DNA of 64,000 nucleotides from positions 1,674,001 through 1,738,000 of the forward strand of contig NZ_AP027737.1 in the NCBI RefSeq assembly GCF_030296695.1, in the 5' to 3' direction. A program made the translations under genes and the position numbers. The stretch comes from Agromyces mangrovi (GTDB lineage: Bacteria > Actinomycetota > Actinomycetes > Actinomycetales > Microbacteriaceae). The notes beneath the pieces were generated by a model. That model ran no database searches and was not told the origin of the DNA. It saw only the letters and a program-made list of their open reading frames with translations. Below are positions 1 through 9,074 of this stretch, piece after piece (the first letter of the stretch is position 1; every line of letters begins with the position of its first letter).

Positions 1-1330
1 GCCACGAGCGACGAACCGCCGGCCGCGAGGAACGGCGTGGTCAGGCCGGTGAGCGGGATCACCCGCGTCACGCCGCCGACCACGATGAAGACCTGGAGGG
101 CGACGACGAACGCGAGGCCGACGCCGAGCAGCTTGCCGAAGTCGTCCTGCCCGGCGAAGCCGATGCGGAAGCCGCGCGCGACGAGCAGCGCGTACAGCAT
201 GAAGATGGCGAACAGGCCCGCGAGCCCCAGCTCCTCGCCGAGGCTGGCGATGATGTAGTCGCTCTGCGGCACGGGCGTGATGTCGGGCCGGCCCTGGCCG
301 AGCCCGGTGCCGATGAGGCCGCCGTTGGCCAGCCCGAACAGGCCCTGCACGAGCTGGAAGCTGCCGCCGACCGAGTCGTAGATGTCCTGGTCGAACGCGT
401 TCAGCCAGTTGTCGAAGCGCGCGTTGACGTAGCCGAGCGTCTGGCTCGCCACGATCGCGCCGGCGAAGAACAGGCCGAGGCCGAGGAGCACCCAGGACAG
501 GCGGCTGGTGGCGACGTAGAGCATCACGAGGAAGAGGCCGAAGTACAGCAGTGCGGTACCGAGGTCGCGCTGGAAGACGATGACCGACATCGACAGCGCC
601 CAGACCACGAGCAGCGGCCCGAGGTCGCGGGCGCGCGGGAACCGCATGCCGAGGAACTTCGTGCCCACCATCGAGAGGCTGTCGCGGTTGCGCACCAGGT
701 ACCCGGCGAAGAACACGGCCAGCGCGATCTTCGCGATCTCACCGGGCTGGAAGGTCGCGATGTCGCCGATGCCGATCCACACGCGGGCGCCGTTGATCTC
801 GCGGCCGAGGCCGGGCACCAGCGGCAGCAGCAGGAGCAGCACCGCCACGAGGCCCGAGAGGTAGGTGTACTTGAACAGCACGCGGTGGTTGCGCACGATC
901 AGGATGACCGCGATCGCGGCGACGATCGCGATGGCCGACCACGCGATCTGGCGCACCGCGGCGCTGTCCCACCCCGCGTCGCCGAATGCGATGTCGATGC
1001 GGTAGATCTCGGCGATGCCGATGCCGTTGAGCACCGTGGCGATCGGCAGCAGGAAGGGGTCGGCGTCGCGCGCCACGAAGCGCATGGCCACGTGCAGGCC
1101 GATCACGAGCACCGAGAGTCCGACGCCGAGCAGGATGAGCTGCGTGTCGACCGCGCCCAGCGCGCCCAGCTGCACGAGCACGATCGCGCCCGCGTTGATG
1201 CCGCACGCGACCAGCAGCAGCGCGAGCTCGATGTTCCGCAGTTTCTGCGGGAGGTGGATGCGTCGCACGCCCGACGTCGGCGGGCCGCCGGTCGGGGGAC
1301 CGCTGCGGTGGTGCCTGCCCGGTTACTCAA
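1..1330 (-). CDS. rodA: FtsW/RodA/SpoVE (SEDS) peptidoglycan glycosyltransferase, 3' end beyond window
   Basis: Polymerises lipid II into glycan strands in the membrane, working with a class B PBP. The minus-strand frame encodes a polytopic protein with SEDS signatures: NGARVWI...FQPGEIAK, QRDLGTALLY and the late QSDYIIASLGEELG segment. About 443 codons are visible and the C-terminus lies off the left edge. It lies directly downstream of pstP, as in the classic actinobacterial fhaA-fhaB-pstP-rodA-pbpA-pknAB operon. The start is unsettled. In the assembled frame the first usable start is GTG at 1268, directly at VRRIHLPQK. A TTG at 1330, preceded by GGAGGAG and overlapping the pstP stop, gives a natural N-terminus (MSNRAGTTAAVP...) if one C is added to the five-base run at 1294-1298. 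I prefer the latter. Confidence 0.85.
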
Positions 1331-2551
1331 GGGACTCCTCCAGCCGGTCGACGACGGCCTCGGCGTCCTGGAGCGAGCCGGTGCTGATGGTCTCCTCGAC
1401 GCGCTGCTGGTCGTACAACCGCAGCTCCGCGACGTCGATGTCCGCCTCGCGGTACAGCTCGCTGAGCACGATCGGCCCGACGTTCTGCTGGATGCCCTGG
1501 TAGATGGCCACCCGACCGTTCGACTCGCCCACGAAGTAGCGCGTCTGCGTCCACTGGTAGGCGAGCACCGCGAGGCCGGCGACTGCGGCGACGATGAGCA
1601 GCACGCCGACCGTCCAGGTGACGATGCGGCGCCGGCGCCGGCGCGCGTCCTCCTCGATGATCTCGTCGTAGTACTCCGCCGAGTCCGGCTCGAAGTGCGT
1701 CTCCTGCACCGGGTGCACGCGGAACGGGGTGAGCAGGAGCGAGCGCTGGCGCGCCGGCTCGGGCGTGCCGAAGGCGGGCGGTGCGGCGGCCGAGCCGACG
1801 ATCTGCGGCGGGGTCGAGGGCGCGGCGGGCTCGCCGATGTCGAGCACCACGACCGTGACGTTGTCGGGGGCGCCGCCGTCGAGCGACGCCTTCACGAGCC
1901 GGTCGGCGACGGGCTTCGCGCCGGCCTCCGAGAGGAGCGCCTTGCGGATGTCCTCGAACGACACGACGCCGGACAGGCCGTCGGAGCAGAGCATCCAGCG
2001 ATCGCCCGGCCGGGTGTCGAGCGTGAGGGTGTCGATCTCGGGGAGGACTCGACGTCGCCGAGCACGCGCATCAGCACCGAGCGGCGCGGATGCACCATCG
2101 CCTCCTCCTCCGTGATGCGACCCGCGTCGACGAGTCGCTGCACGAAGGTGTGGTCGGTGGAGATCTGGCTGAGCTCGCCGCCGCGGAGCAGGTAGATGCG
2201 CGAGTCGCCGATGTGGGAGATGGCGACCTGGTCGCCGTGCAGCAGCACGGCGCTCACGGTCGTGCCCATGCCGGTGAGCTCCGAGTGCTCGGCGACGGTC
2301 TCGGCGAGGCGCTGGTTCGCGCCGATCAGGCTGTCGTGGAGCGCCGCCGACGCGTCCTGCACCGACGGGTAGAGCTGGTCGGCGTCGCGGATGTACCGGG
2401 TCGCGATCGCACTGGCGACGTCGCCGCCCGCGTGCCCGCCCATGCCGTCGGCGACGACGAACAGGTGGCGGCCCGCATAGCCGGAGTCCTGGTTGTTCGA
2501 CCGGACCCTCCCGACGTGCGAGACCGCGGCACTGCCCTTGACCGTCGCCAT
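1323..2551 (-). CDS. pstP: PP2C-family Ser/Thr protein phosphatase PstP (single-base frameshift in assembly)
   Basis: Removes phosphate from PknA/PknB-type kinase substrates and from the FHA proteins encoded beside it. The N-terminal frame carries RSNNQDS, ADGMGGHAGGD and GDSRIYLL. The second frame carries CSDGLSG and PDNVTVVVLD. All are PP2C metal-site motifs. They are followed by one transmembrane helix near residue 300 and an extracellular tail of about 90 residues, the PstP architecture. The frame breaks at the G run 2040-2043: adding one base restores VESSPEIDTLTLD and a 409-residue protein, so this is probably a sequencing deletion. It starts four bases after fhaB and its 3' end overlaps the likely rodA start. 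Confidence 0.9.
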
Positions 2552-2555
2552 AGGG

Positions 2556-3083
2556 CTACCGTCGCAGCTCGAACGTGGTCGCGCCCACCTTCACGGTGGC
2601 TCCGAGCGGCACCGCAGCGGGCACGGTCACGCGGGAGCCGTTCAGGAAGGTCCCGTTCGTGGAGTCGAGGTCCTGGATCATCCACTGGTTGCTCCAGAGC
2701 ATGAGCCGGGCGTGGTGGTTCGAGGTGTAGTCGTCGCGGATGATGATCGACGAGTCGCTGGAGCGGCCGATCGTGATCTCGTCTCGGCCGAGCGGGAACT
2801 CGCTGCCCGCCTTCGCGCCCGAGGTGATGACGAGCCGGCCGGCGTTGTCGGTGGTCGCGATGTCGCCGGCTCCGGCGGCGGCCGCAGCGGCGGGCGGCCG
2901 GGGCGCCTCGGTGCCGCGCGGCGGGGTCGGGGGAGTCGACTGCCCCGTGGCATCCGCCGTCTGCATCTTGCGCACGCGCTGGCCGAACAGGTCGCTGCGC
3001 AGGGCCCACACGATGGAGAACACGAAGATCCACATCAGTGCGAGGAACGACAGCTGGAGGACCAGGAGGGTGAGTTCGCTCAT
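2556..3083 (-). CDS. fhaB: FHA-domain membrane protein FhaB (FipA-like)
   Basis: A 175-residue phosphothreonine-reading adaptor of the Ser/Thr kinase network that controls cell-wall synthesis and division. It has an N-terminal membrane helix (about residues 5-28), a Pro/Ala-rich linker, and a C-terminal FHA domain from about residue 85. FHA hallmarks visible are IGRSSDSSIII, SNHHARL and DSTNGTFLNG. It overlaps the fhaA stop by the ATGA tetranucleotide and is followed after four bases by pstP, so the genes are translationally coupled. The N-terminal anchor plus single FHA domain separates it from FhaA. Confidence 0.92.
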   Translation of the reverse strand: MSELTLLVLQLSFLALMWIFVFSIVWALRSDLFGQRVRKMQTADATGQSTPPTPPRGTEAPRPPAAAAAAGAGDIATTDNAGRLVITSGAKAGSEFPLGRDEITIGRSSDSSIIIRDDYTSNHHARLMLWSNQWMIQDLDSTNGTFLNGSRVTVPAAVPLGATVKVGATTFELRR

Positions 3084-3820
3084 TCAGCGGGCCCCCAGAA
3101 CCCGTTCATGTCGTGGCGCCTGGTGGGAGGGGCCCCGCCGCCGCCCGTGGCCGGGGCGGCCTGGGCGAGCACGCGGAAGACGATGCGCGATCGACCGACC
3201 GTGATGACCGAGTCGGGCTCGAGGATCGCCTCGCGCACCGGGTCGCCGTTCAGCTGCGTGCCGTTGGTCGAGCCGAGGTCGCGCACGCGCGCGCGACGGC
3301 CGTCCCACTGCACCTCGACGTGCTTGCGGCTCGCGCCCGAGTCGTCGAGCGTGATGTCGGCCTCGCTGCCGCGGCCGATGACGGTGCGGCCCTTGATGAT
3401 CGGATGCCGCCTGCCGCCGATGTCGAGCACGGGGGTCCAGGCGATGTCGCCCTTGACGTTGCTCGAGTCGACCTGCACCATGCCCTCCGACAGGCCCTCG
3501 TCGGGCTCGAGGGAGATCTGGATGCCGCCGGCGAACTGGAAGCCCTGGCTGGCCGCGTGCTGCTGCACCACGTCGGTGAGTTCGTCGACGAGTGCGGGGC
3601 CGAGCGTGGACATGCGCTGCAGGTCGGCACGCGACATCCGCACCCGGAAGGTGTTCGGCACGAGCACGCGGTCGCGCGACACGACTGCGGCCTTCGTGTC
3701 GAGCTCGCGCTTCAGGGCGGCCGTGATCTCGACCGGCTGCAGCCCCGAGCGGAAGGTCTTCGCGAATGCGCCGTTGACGGCGCGTTCGAGACCCTTCTCG
3801 AAGTTGTCCAGTAGGCCCAC
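3080..3820 (-). CDS. fhaA: FHA-domain protein FhaA (DUF3662 + FHA)
   Basis: A 246-residue cytosolic adaptor. The N-terminal DUF3662 domain (about 1-115, beginning MGLLDNFEKGLERAVNGAF) is followed by an FHA domain at about 150-235 with VIGRGSEADI, SRKHVEV and GSTNGTQLNG. In mycobacteria FhaA binds the phosphorylated pseudokinase domain of the lipid II flippase MviN. That role is inferred here by homology. It starts with GTG, with GGGAG four bases upstream. It is the first gene of the fhaA-fhaB-pstP-rodA run and ends in an ATGA overlap with fhaB. Confidence 0.93.
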   Translation of the reverse strand: MGLLDNFEKGLERAVNGAFAKTFRSGLQPVEITAALKRELDTKAAVVSRDRVLVPNTFRVRMSRADLQRMSTLGPALVDELTDVVQQHAASQGFQFAGGIQISLEPDEGLSEGMVQVDSSNVKGDIAWTPVLDIGGRRHPIIKGRTVIGRGSEADITLDDSGASRKHVEVQWDGRRARVRDLGSTNGTQLNGDPVREAILEPDSVITVGRSRIVFRVLAQAAPATGGGGAPPTRRHDMNGFWGPAE

Positions 3821-3851
3821 AGGTCTCCCGATCCGCTTGTTTCCTCAGTGC

Positions 3852-3857
3852 ATGTTA
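3852..3857 (-). promoter_or_regulatory. Candidate -10 element for the fhaA operon
   Basis: Read on the minus strand the hexamer is TAACAT, a good actinobacterial -10, about 32 bases before the fhaA GTG start. No clear -35 match is visible. The gap between fhaA and the GH65 gene (3821-3883) holds nothing else I can identify. Confidence 0.35.
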
Positions 3858-3883
3858 GCCGCAGCGCCTGCGCGCGCCATTCG

Positions 3884-6394
3884 TCAGTCGAAGCCCGTTG
3901 TGGACTCGGACTCCTCGAGGTCGACCGCGATCATGGGCATGGACGCGGTGAGCAGCGTGCCGTCCGCGCGGCGTGCTCCCTCCACGTCGCGCATGTTCGG
4001 CATGCCGTAGTGGCGCGGGCCCTGGCCGTCGAGGGCGACCGTCACGGGTTCGCCGTCGCGCACCACCACCTGCTCGCCGCGCACCGAGAATTGCGCCTCG
4101 GTGCCGGCCTCGACCGTGAAGGTCATGGCGGTCGGCTCGAGCTCGACGCGCACGCGCGTCTCCCGGATGGTGAGGCGGAAGATCAGGCGATCCCAGTCGT
4201 CGGGCAGGCGCGGGTCGAACGTGAAGACGCCGTTGTGGTCGCGGAACCCGCCGAAGCCGTAGACGAGCGAGCTCCAGACGCCGCCGGTCGACGCGACGTG
4301 CACGCCGTCCTGGGCGTTGTGGTGCAGGTCGGCGAGGTCGACGAACAGCGCCGCGCGGAAGTACCGCATCGACAGCTCGTGGTACCCGACCTCCGACGCG
4401 ATGATCGACTGCACCACCGCCGACAGCGTCGAGTCGCCCGTGGTCAGCGGGTCGTAGTACTCGAAGTTCGCCTGCTTCTCCTCCGTCGAGAACTGGTCGC
4501 CCTGGAGCAGCAGCGCGAGCACGACGTCGGCCTGCTTCAGCACCTGGAACCGGTAGATGACGAGCGGGTGGTAGTGCAGCAGCAGCGGGCGACGGCTCGC
4601 GGGCGTCGACTCGAGGTCCCACAGCTCCTTCTCGAGGAACGCGGAGTCCTGCGGGTGCACGCCGAGCTGCTCGTCGAACGGGATGAACATGTGGTCGGCC
4701 GCGCGCCGCCACTCGTCGGCCTCGTCGGGGTGCAGGTCGAGTCGGTCGACCGCGCGCGCGTAGGCCGCCGGGGCGCGCCGGCGCAGCTCGTCGACGGCGA
4801 TGGCGGCCGCCTTCAGGTTCCCCTTGGCCATGACGTTCGTGTACAGGTTGTCGTTCACGACGGTCGTGTACTCGTCGGGCCCGGTGACGCCGTGGATGTG
4901 GAACACCTCGACCGAGTTCGAGCGCCAGAACCCGAGGTCCTCCCACATGCGCGCCGTCTCGACGAGCACGTCGATCGCGCCGCGGGCCACGAAGTCCTCG
5001 TCGCCGGTCGCCGCCACGTACTGCACGAGCGCATACGAGATGTCGGCGTCGATGTGGTACTGCGCCGTGCCCGCCGCGTAGTACGCGCTCGACTCGAGGC
5101 CGTTGATGGTGCGCCACGGGAAGAGCGCGCCGCGCTGGTTGAGCTCCGTGGCACGGGCGCGCGCCGGCTCCAGCATCCGCTGCCGGAATCGCAGCACGTT
5201 GCGCGCCGTGTTGGGTGCCGTATAGGAGAGGAACGGCATGACGTAGACCTCGGAGTCCCAGAAGTAGTGACCGCCGTAGCCCGACCCCGAGACGCCCTTC
5301 GCCGCGACGCCGCCGCCGTCGGTGCGGGCCGTGGCCTGGGCGAGCTGGAACAGGTTCCAGCGGGTCGCCTGCTGCAGGGTCGGATGCCCCGGGATCTCGA
5401 CGTCCGTGTTCGTCCAGTAGTCGTCGAGCCAGGCCTCCTGCTGCCGCAGCAGTTCCTCGACGCCGACCTCTGCCGCCCGGTCGAGGGTGCGGTCGCACCG
5501 GTCGGCGAGCTCGCGCACGGGCACCGACGCGGCGGTGTGGTACGTGAACAGCTTGGTGATGCGGATCGGCTTCCCCTGCTCGGCGCGCATGCGGTAGACG
5601 TGCTTCGCGAGGTCGTCCTCGATCGTGGTCGTCTCGTCGAACGGGTTCTCGGTCTCGATGCGGTGCTCGGTGCCCGCGACCACCGTCATGCCCGAGTTCG
5701 TGCAGCGGTAACCGAGCAGGTAGCGGCCGTCGCGCTCGCGCTTCAAGCGGGGCTGCAGCACGCGCTCGGTGAACTGCTCGGCCTTGCGCGGGTCGAACGC
5801 CTCGACCGACTCCTGCACGCCCGAGCGGTACTCGTCGCGGCCGTCCTGCCGGTTCAGCATCTGGCTGGAGATGGTCACGGCGGCGTCCGCGTCGAGCAGT
5901 TCGACCTCGTACTCGATGACGCCGAGGTGGCGATCGGTGAACGACACCATGCGGCGGGAGCTGATCTGCACGCGCTTGCCCGACGGGGTGCGCCACTCGA
6001 GCGACCGGCTCAGCGTGCCGGTGCGGAAGTCGAGCCGCCGCTCGTAGCTCATGAGCTCGGCGTTGGTGAGCACGAGCGGCTCGTCGTCGACGTACAGCCG
6101 GATCGTCTTCGCGTCGGGGGCGTTCACGATGGTCTGCCCCACGCGGGCGAAGCCGAACGCCTCCTCCGCGTGCCGGATCGGCCAGGTCTCGTGGAAGCCG
6201 TTGATGAACGTGCCGTGCACGTGCCCGTCGCGACCCTCGTCGACGTTGCCGCGGAGGCCCAGGTAGCCGTTGCCCACGGCGAACATCGTCTCGGTCGTGC
6301 CGATGTCGTCGGCCGAGAACTCGGTCTCGACGAGGGCCCAGTCGTCGACGGGGAACCGGTTGCGGTTCAGCGGGTCGTGGTCGGCGAACCTCAT
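3884..6394 (-). CDS. Glycoside hydrolase family 65 disaccharide phosphorylase (maltose/trehalose/kojibiose type)
   Basis: An 836-residue GH65 enzyme. The family phosphorolyses alpha-linked glucobioses to beta-glucose 1-phosphate. It has the N-terminal super-sandwich domain (from FAVGNGYLGLRGN), the (alpha/alpha)6 barrel (GVSGSGYGGHYFWDSE, VYVMPFLSY) and a C-terminal beta sheet. The catalytic acid is expected at the Glu of HGVTGPDEYT, near residue 507. A phosphate-loop-like STGG segment follows in GVHVASTGGVW. The upstream gene, overlapping by ATGA, is a beta-phosphoglucomutase that would convert the glucose 1-phosphate to glucose 6-phosphate, supporting phosphorylase rather than hydrolase activity. 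The exact disaccharide cannot be told from sequence alone. Confidence 0.9.
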   Translation of the reverse strand: MRFADHDPLNRNRFPVDDWALVETEFSADDIGTTETMFAVGNGYLGLRGNVDEGRDGHVHGTFINGFHETWPIRHAEEAFGFARVGQTIVNAPDAKTIRLYVDDEPLVLTNAELMSYERRLDFRTGTLSRSLEWRTPSGKRVQISSRRMVSFTDRHLGVIEYEVELLDADAAVTISSQMLNRQDGRDEYRSGVQESVEAFDPRKAEQFTERVLQPRLKRERDGRYLLGYRCTNSGMTVVAGTEHRIETENPFDETTTIEDDLAKHVYRMRAEQGKPIRITKLFTYHTAASVPVRELADRCDRTLDRAAEVGVEELLRQQEAWLDDYWTNTDVEIPGHPTLQQATRWNLFQLAQATARTDGGGVAAKGVSGSGYGGHYFWDSEVYVMPFLSYTAPNTARNVLRFRQRMLEPARARATELNQRGALFPWRTINGLESSAYYAAGTAQYHIDADISYALVQYVAATGDEDFVARGAIDVLVETARMWEDLGFWRSNSVEVFHIHGVTGPDEYTTVVNDNLYTNVMAKGNLKAAAIAVDELRRRAPAAYARAVDRLDLHPDEADEWRRAADHMFIPFDEQLGVHPQDSAFLEKELWDLESTPASRRPLLLHYHPLVIYRFQVLKQADVVLALLLQGDQFSTEEKQANFEYYDPLTTGDSTLSAVVQSIIASEVGYHELSMRYFRAALFVDLADLHHNAQDGVHVASTGGVWSSLVYGFGGFRDHNGVFTFDPRLPDDWDRLIFRLTIRETRVRVELEPTAMTFTVEAGTEAQFSVRGEQVVVRDGEPVTVALDGQGPRHYGMPNMRDVEGARRADGTLLTASMPMIAVDLEESESTTGFD

Positions 6395-7164
6395 GATCCG
6401 GCCTTTCGGTGGTGCTGGGGGAGCAGGGGGATGAGTTCGTCGAGCTCGAACACGACGAGGTCGGCGCCGAGCCGGCGCAGGTTCTCGTGGCCGGCGCCGC
6501 GGTCGACGCCCACGACGAGTCCGAAGTCGCCTGCGGCGCCCGCCTGCACGCCGGACTCGGCGTCCTCGACGACCACGCACGCGGTCGTCGGCAGGCCGAG
6601 CAGCTCGGCGCCGTACTCGTAGGTGTCGGGTGCCGGCTTGCCGGGGATGCCGTGCTCGGCGGCGACACCGCCGTGCACGACGACCTCGAAGCGGTCGGCG
6701 AGGCCCGCGGTCGCGAGCACCGAGGGGGCGTTCTTCGAGCTGGAGACGACCGCGACCTCGGCGTCGGTCGCCGCGACCGCGTCGAGGAACGCGACGCTGG
6801 CGGGGTACGCCTCCACGCCGTCCTCGGCGAGCGACTCGTTGAACGCGTCGTTCTTGCGGTTGCCCAGTCCGCACACGGTCTCGGCGGTCGGCGGGTCGTC
6901 GGGCGTGCCCTCGGGCAGCGTGATGCCGCGACTCGCGAGCAGGCTCCGCACGCCGTCGTAGCGCGGCTTGCCGTCGATGTAGGCGAAGTAGTCGGCGGTC
7001 TCGTACGGCTTCACGCCGCGCGACTCGAGGAACGGGGCGAACAACCGCGCCCACGCATGCATGTGCACCTCGGCCGTCGGCGTGAGCACGCCGTCGAGGT
7101 CGAAGAGCCAGCCGCGGATGCCCGTGAGATCGGGCCGAGCGATGGAGTCGTCCGTCGTCGCCAC
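6391..7164 (-). CDS. pgmB: Beta-phosphoglucomutase family HAD hydrolase
   Basis: A 257-residue HAD-superfamily protein that interconverts beta-glucose 1-phosphate and glucose 6-phosphate. The nucleophile motif FDLDGVLT lies near residue 20. Motif II is VVSSSKN, motif III is GKPAPDTY and motif IV is VVEDAESGVQAG. The cap carries HMHAWARLF. It starts with GTG preceded by GAGAGG at good spacing. It is first of a two-gene operon with the GH65 phosphorylase (ATGA overlap). The pairing is a standard cytosolic maltose/trehalose phosphorolysis module. Confidence 0.9.
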   Translation of the reverse strand: MATTDDSIARPDLTGIRGWLFDLDGVLTPTAEVHMHAWARLFAPFLESRGVKPYETADYFAYIDGKPRYDGVRSLLASRGITLPEGTPDDPPTAETVCGLGNRKNDAFNESLAEDGVEAYPASVAFLDAVAATDAEVAVVSSSKNAPSVLATAGLADRFEVVVHGGVAAEHGIPGKPAPDTYEYGAELLGLPTTACVVVEDAESGVQAGAAGDFGLVVGVDRGAGHENLRRLGADLVVFELDELIPLLPQHHRKAGS

Positions 7165-7220
7165 TGCAGATCCTCTCGATGGGGGTGGGGGTGCGAACGG
7201 CGTCGTTCCCTGTCCACTCG

Positions 7221-7226
7221 ATGCTA
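7221..7226 (-). promoter_or_regulatory. Candidate -10 of the pgmB-GH65 operon
   Basis: Minus-strand TAGCAT lies about 57 bases before the pgmB GTG. It matches the TANNNT consensus. The -35 is not clear. The rest of 7165-7349 also has a plausible tRNA promoter (TGGCGT at 7283-7288, 17 bases, TAGTCT at 7306-7311). Confidence 0.3.
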
Positions 7227-7349
7227 GGGGGCGGATGCCGCGAGCGCATCGGTTTTCGCTCGGTGGGCGTCAGCGCCCCGAATGGCGTGGGGGCCGACGA
7301 AGTGTTAGTCTCTGTTGGCTGGTGCGCCATGTGTGCGTGCCGGTAGTGA

Positions 7350-7435
7350 GCGCAAGTGGCGGAATAGGCAGACGCGCACGGTTCAGGTCCGTGTGCCCGA
7401 GAGGGCGTGGGGGTTCAACTCCCCCTTGCGCACCA
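7350..7435 (+). tRNA. tRNA-Leu (anticodon CAG)
   Basis: Class II tRNA of 86 bases. The acceptor stem GCGCAAG (7350-7356) pairs with CTTGCGC (7425-7431), followed by discriminator A and an encoded CCA. The anticodon stem is CACGG/CCGTG with loop TTCAGGT, giving CAG, which reads CUG, the dominant Leu codon here. A long variable arm (about CCCGAGAGGGCG) and T-arm GGGGGTTCAACTCCCCC are present. Confidence 0.97.
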
Positions 7436-7440
7436 GATGA

Positions 7441-7470
7441 GAAGGCCCGGGGCGGATGCTCCGGGCCTTC
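7441..7470 (+). terminator. tRNA-Leu terminator hairpin
   Basis: Perfect 10-bp stem GAAGGCCCGG/CCGGGCCTTC with a 10-base loop, five bases after the tRNA CCA. The T tract is poor, as is common in high-GC actinobacteria. Confidence 0.75.
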
Positions 7471-7493
7471 GTCGTTCCCGCCCCGCGGAACCT

Positions 7494-7551
7494 CGAGTCG
7501 TCATGAAGTGCCGCTATCGCGTGGGCGATACCGACACTTCATGACGACTCG
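7494..7551. repeat. Intergenic palindromic element with nested inverted repeat
   Basis: Outer 17-base arms (7494-7510 and 7535-7551, beginning CGAGTCGTCATGAAGTG) are perfectly complementary. Inside them a second stem, TATCGC/GCGATA, forms around a GTGG loop. The element ends 16 bases before the stop of the convergent membrane-protein gene, so it could act as a terminator. Its length and nested design look more like a dispersed palindromic repeat. Only one copy is in this window. Confidence 0.7.
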
Positions 7552-7567
7552 GCGGCAGGGGTGGGCG

Positions 7568-8956
7568 TCACCACTGGAAGAAGTAGAGGTGCTGCAGGGT
7601 GATCGCCAGTGCGAGCTGGATCGCCAGGGCCGGCCGCACCCAGGCGCGCGGCAGCAGGGCGGTGCCGACCAGCAGCCAGGGCACGAACGGCAGCCAGATG
7701 CGCTCGACCTCGGCCTTGCTCATCTGCGAGAGGTCGGCGATGAGCACGGTGGCGGCGGCGGCGAGGGTGAGCACCACGACGACCTCGACCGGGCGGCTCC
7801 AGGTGCGCCACGCGCGCACGCGCGCGGCGGCGAGGGCGACGGATGCTCCTGCCACGAGGCCCGCGCTGCAGGCGAGCGCGGCGAGGTCGCCCCAGATCCA
7901 GTACGACGCCGGGCGTCGGCTCGCGATGCCGTCCCAGTAGCGGTCGACGAGCACGGGGTACGCCTCCCACCATGCGAAGCCGGCGGCGGCGAAGATCAGC
8001 ACGGGCATGAGTGCGGCGCCCGCCGCCCAGGGGAGCGGCTTCCAGTCGCGGCCGATCACGAGCACGGCGAGAGCGAGCAGGCCCATGAGCACGAGGCCGT
8101 ACGAGAGCAGCACGCCGTAGCCGAGGAGGAGGCCCGCGCCGATCGCCCACGCGGCGGTGGCCGCGTGGCTCGCCGCCCGGGTCGCGTAGGCGAGCAGGCA
8201 CAGACCCCACGCGGTGACCGCGGCGAAGAGTGCATCGCCCGAGACGCCCATCCAGATCGCCGACGGGCCGAGCACGAGGAACGGGGCGGCGCGGCGCGCG
8301 GCGACCTCGGCGCCGAAGCGGCGCATCGTGAGCATGACCGCGAGCGGGATCGTCGCGGCGAGTCCGAGCACGATCCAGCCGGCCGCCGCTCCCGAGCCGA
8401 GTCCGATGCGCACGAGGCCGACGAAGACGACCAGCGCGCCGGCGGGGTGGCCGGCGATGTGCACGGGCCAGTTGTCGGGATGGCTGCGGGGAATGCGCTC
8501 GATGAACTCCTCGAGGGTCGCCCCCAGGTCGGTCACCTCCCGCGCCGTGGGCAGGTACTCGATGTCGGCGTCGAGCACCGCGGCGATGCCGTCGAACCCG
8601 TCGACGAGCGCGAGCATCGCGAGCCACGCCGCTCCGCTGACGAACGCGGCGAGGAGCAGCCACCCCCAGCGCAGCCGCATCGCGAGCGGTGCCGCGCCGA
8701 CGAGGGCGAGCACCGCGATCGCGATGGCCGGCGCGCTGCCCGGCCCGAACCGCGGATCCCAGAAGCCGTGCAGGGGCGGTCCGCCCTTGACCACGACGTC
8801 CCATCCGGTCCAGAGGGGAATGAGCACGGATGCCGCGACGAGCGCGGCGGCGGCCGCGATGCCCATCCAGGTGAGGCGGTGCGCGCGCCGGGCCGGGCCG
8901 ACCAGGTCGTCCACCGGGGCATCCGCTCGCCTCGCCTCGGGCCCCGGAGTCGTCAT
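7568..8956 (-). CDS. Polytopic membrane protein, GT-C glycosyltransferase-like
   Basis: A 462-residue integral membrane protein with about 11-12 predicted helices and a short cytosolic N-terminus (MTTPGPEARRADAP). A long extracytoplasmic loop after helices 1-3 contains LEEFIERIPRSHPDNWPVHIAGHPAGALV. Such acidic/His loops sit at the active site of polyprenyl-phosphate-sugar dependent GT-C enzymes, so a glycosyltransferase that uses lipid-linked sugar is my best guess. I do not recognise a specific family and no substrate can be named. It is divergent from the TetR gene at 9075, whose operator lies 86 bases upstream of this start. Confidence 0.55.
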   Translation of the reverse strand: MTTPGPEARRADAPVDDLVGPARRAHRLTWMGIAAAAALVAASVLIPLWTGWDVVVKGGPPLHGFWDPRFGPGSAPAIAIAVLALVGAAPLAMRLRWGWLLLAAFVSGAAWLAMLALVDGFDGIAAVLDADIEYLPTAREVTDLGATLEEFIERIPRSHPDNWPVHIAGHPAGALVVFVGLVRIGLGSGAAAGWIVLGLAATIPLAVMLTMRRFGAEVAARRAAPFLVLGPSAIWMGVSGDALFAAVTAWGLCLLAYATRAASHAATAAWAIGAGLLLGYGVLLSYGLVLMGLLALAVLVIGRDWKPLPWAAGAALMPVLIFAAAGFAWWEAYPVLVDRYWDGIASRRPASYWIWGDLAALACSAGLVAGASVALAAARVRAWRTWSRPVEVVVVLTLAAAATVLIADLSQMSKAEVERIWLPFVPWLLVGTALLPRAWVRPALAIQLALAITLQHLYFFQW

Positions 8957-9042
8957 GGCTCGACCCTACGGCCGGCGCGGCGCGGCGCGGGAGGGTCGTT
9001 CGGGTTTCGTCACATCCGTACTCGTGGCCGCCGCCGCGGTTC

Positions 9043-9062
9043 ACGGAACGGTGCGTACCGTT
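9043..9062. promoter_or_regulatory. Candidate TetR operator in the 8957-9074 divergent region
   Basis: ACGGAACGGTGCGTACCGTT contains the perfect palindrome AACGGT-GCGT-ACCGTT (9047-9062). It ends 12 bases before the TetR start, and the following TACCAT (9062-9067) can serve as a -10 of a leaderless transcript. It matches 17 of 20 bases of the site at 21582-21601 before another TetR gene. Confidence 0.6.
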
Positions 9063-9074
9063 ACCATTCCCTGC

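Noticed and set aside
37..258. Short plus-strand frames over rodA
   Set aside because: They are antisense to clearly conserved membrane helices and have no independent support.
7350..7551. Integrated element att site at tRNA-Leu
   Set aside because: No integrase gene and no duplicated tRNA 3' end lie nearby; the palindrome alone does not support an integration event.
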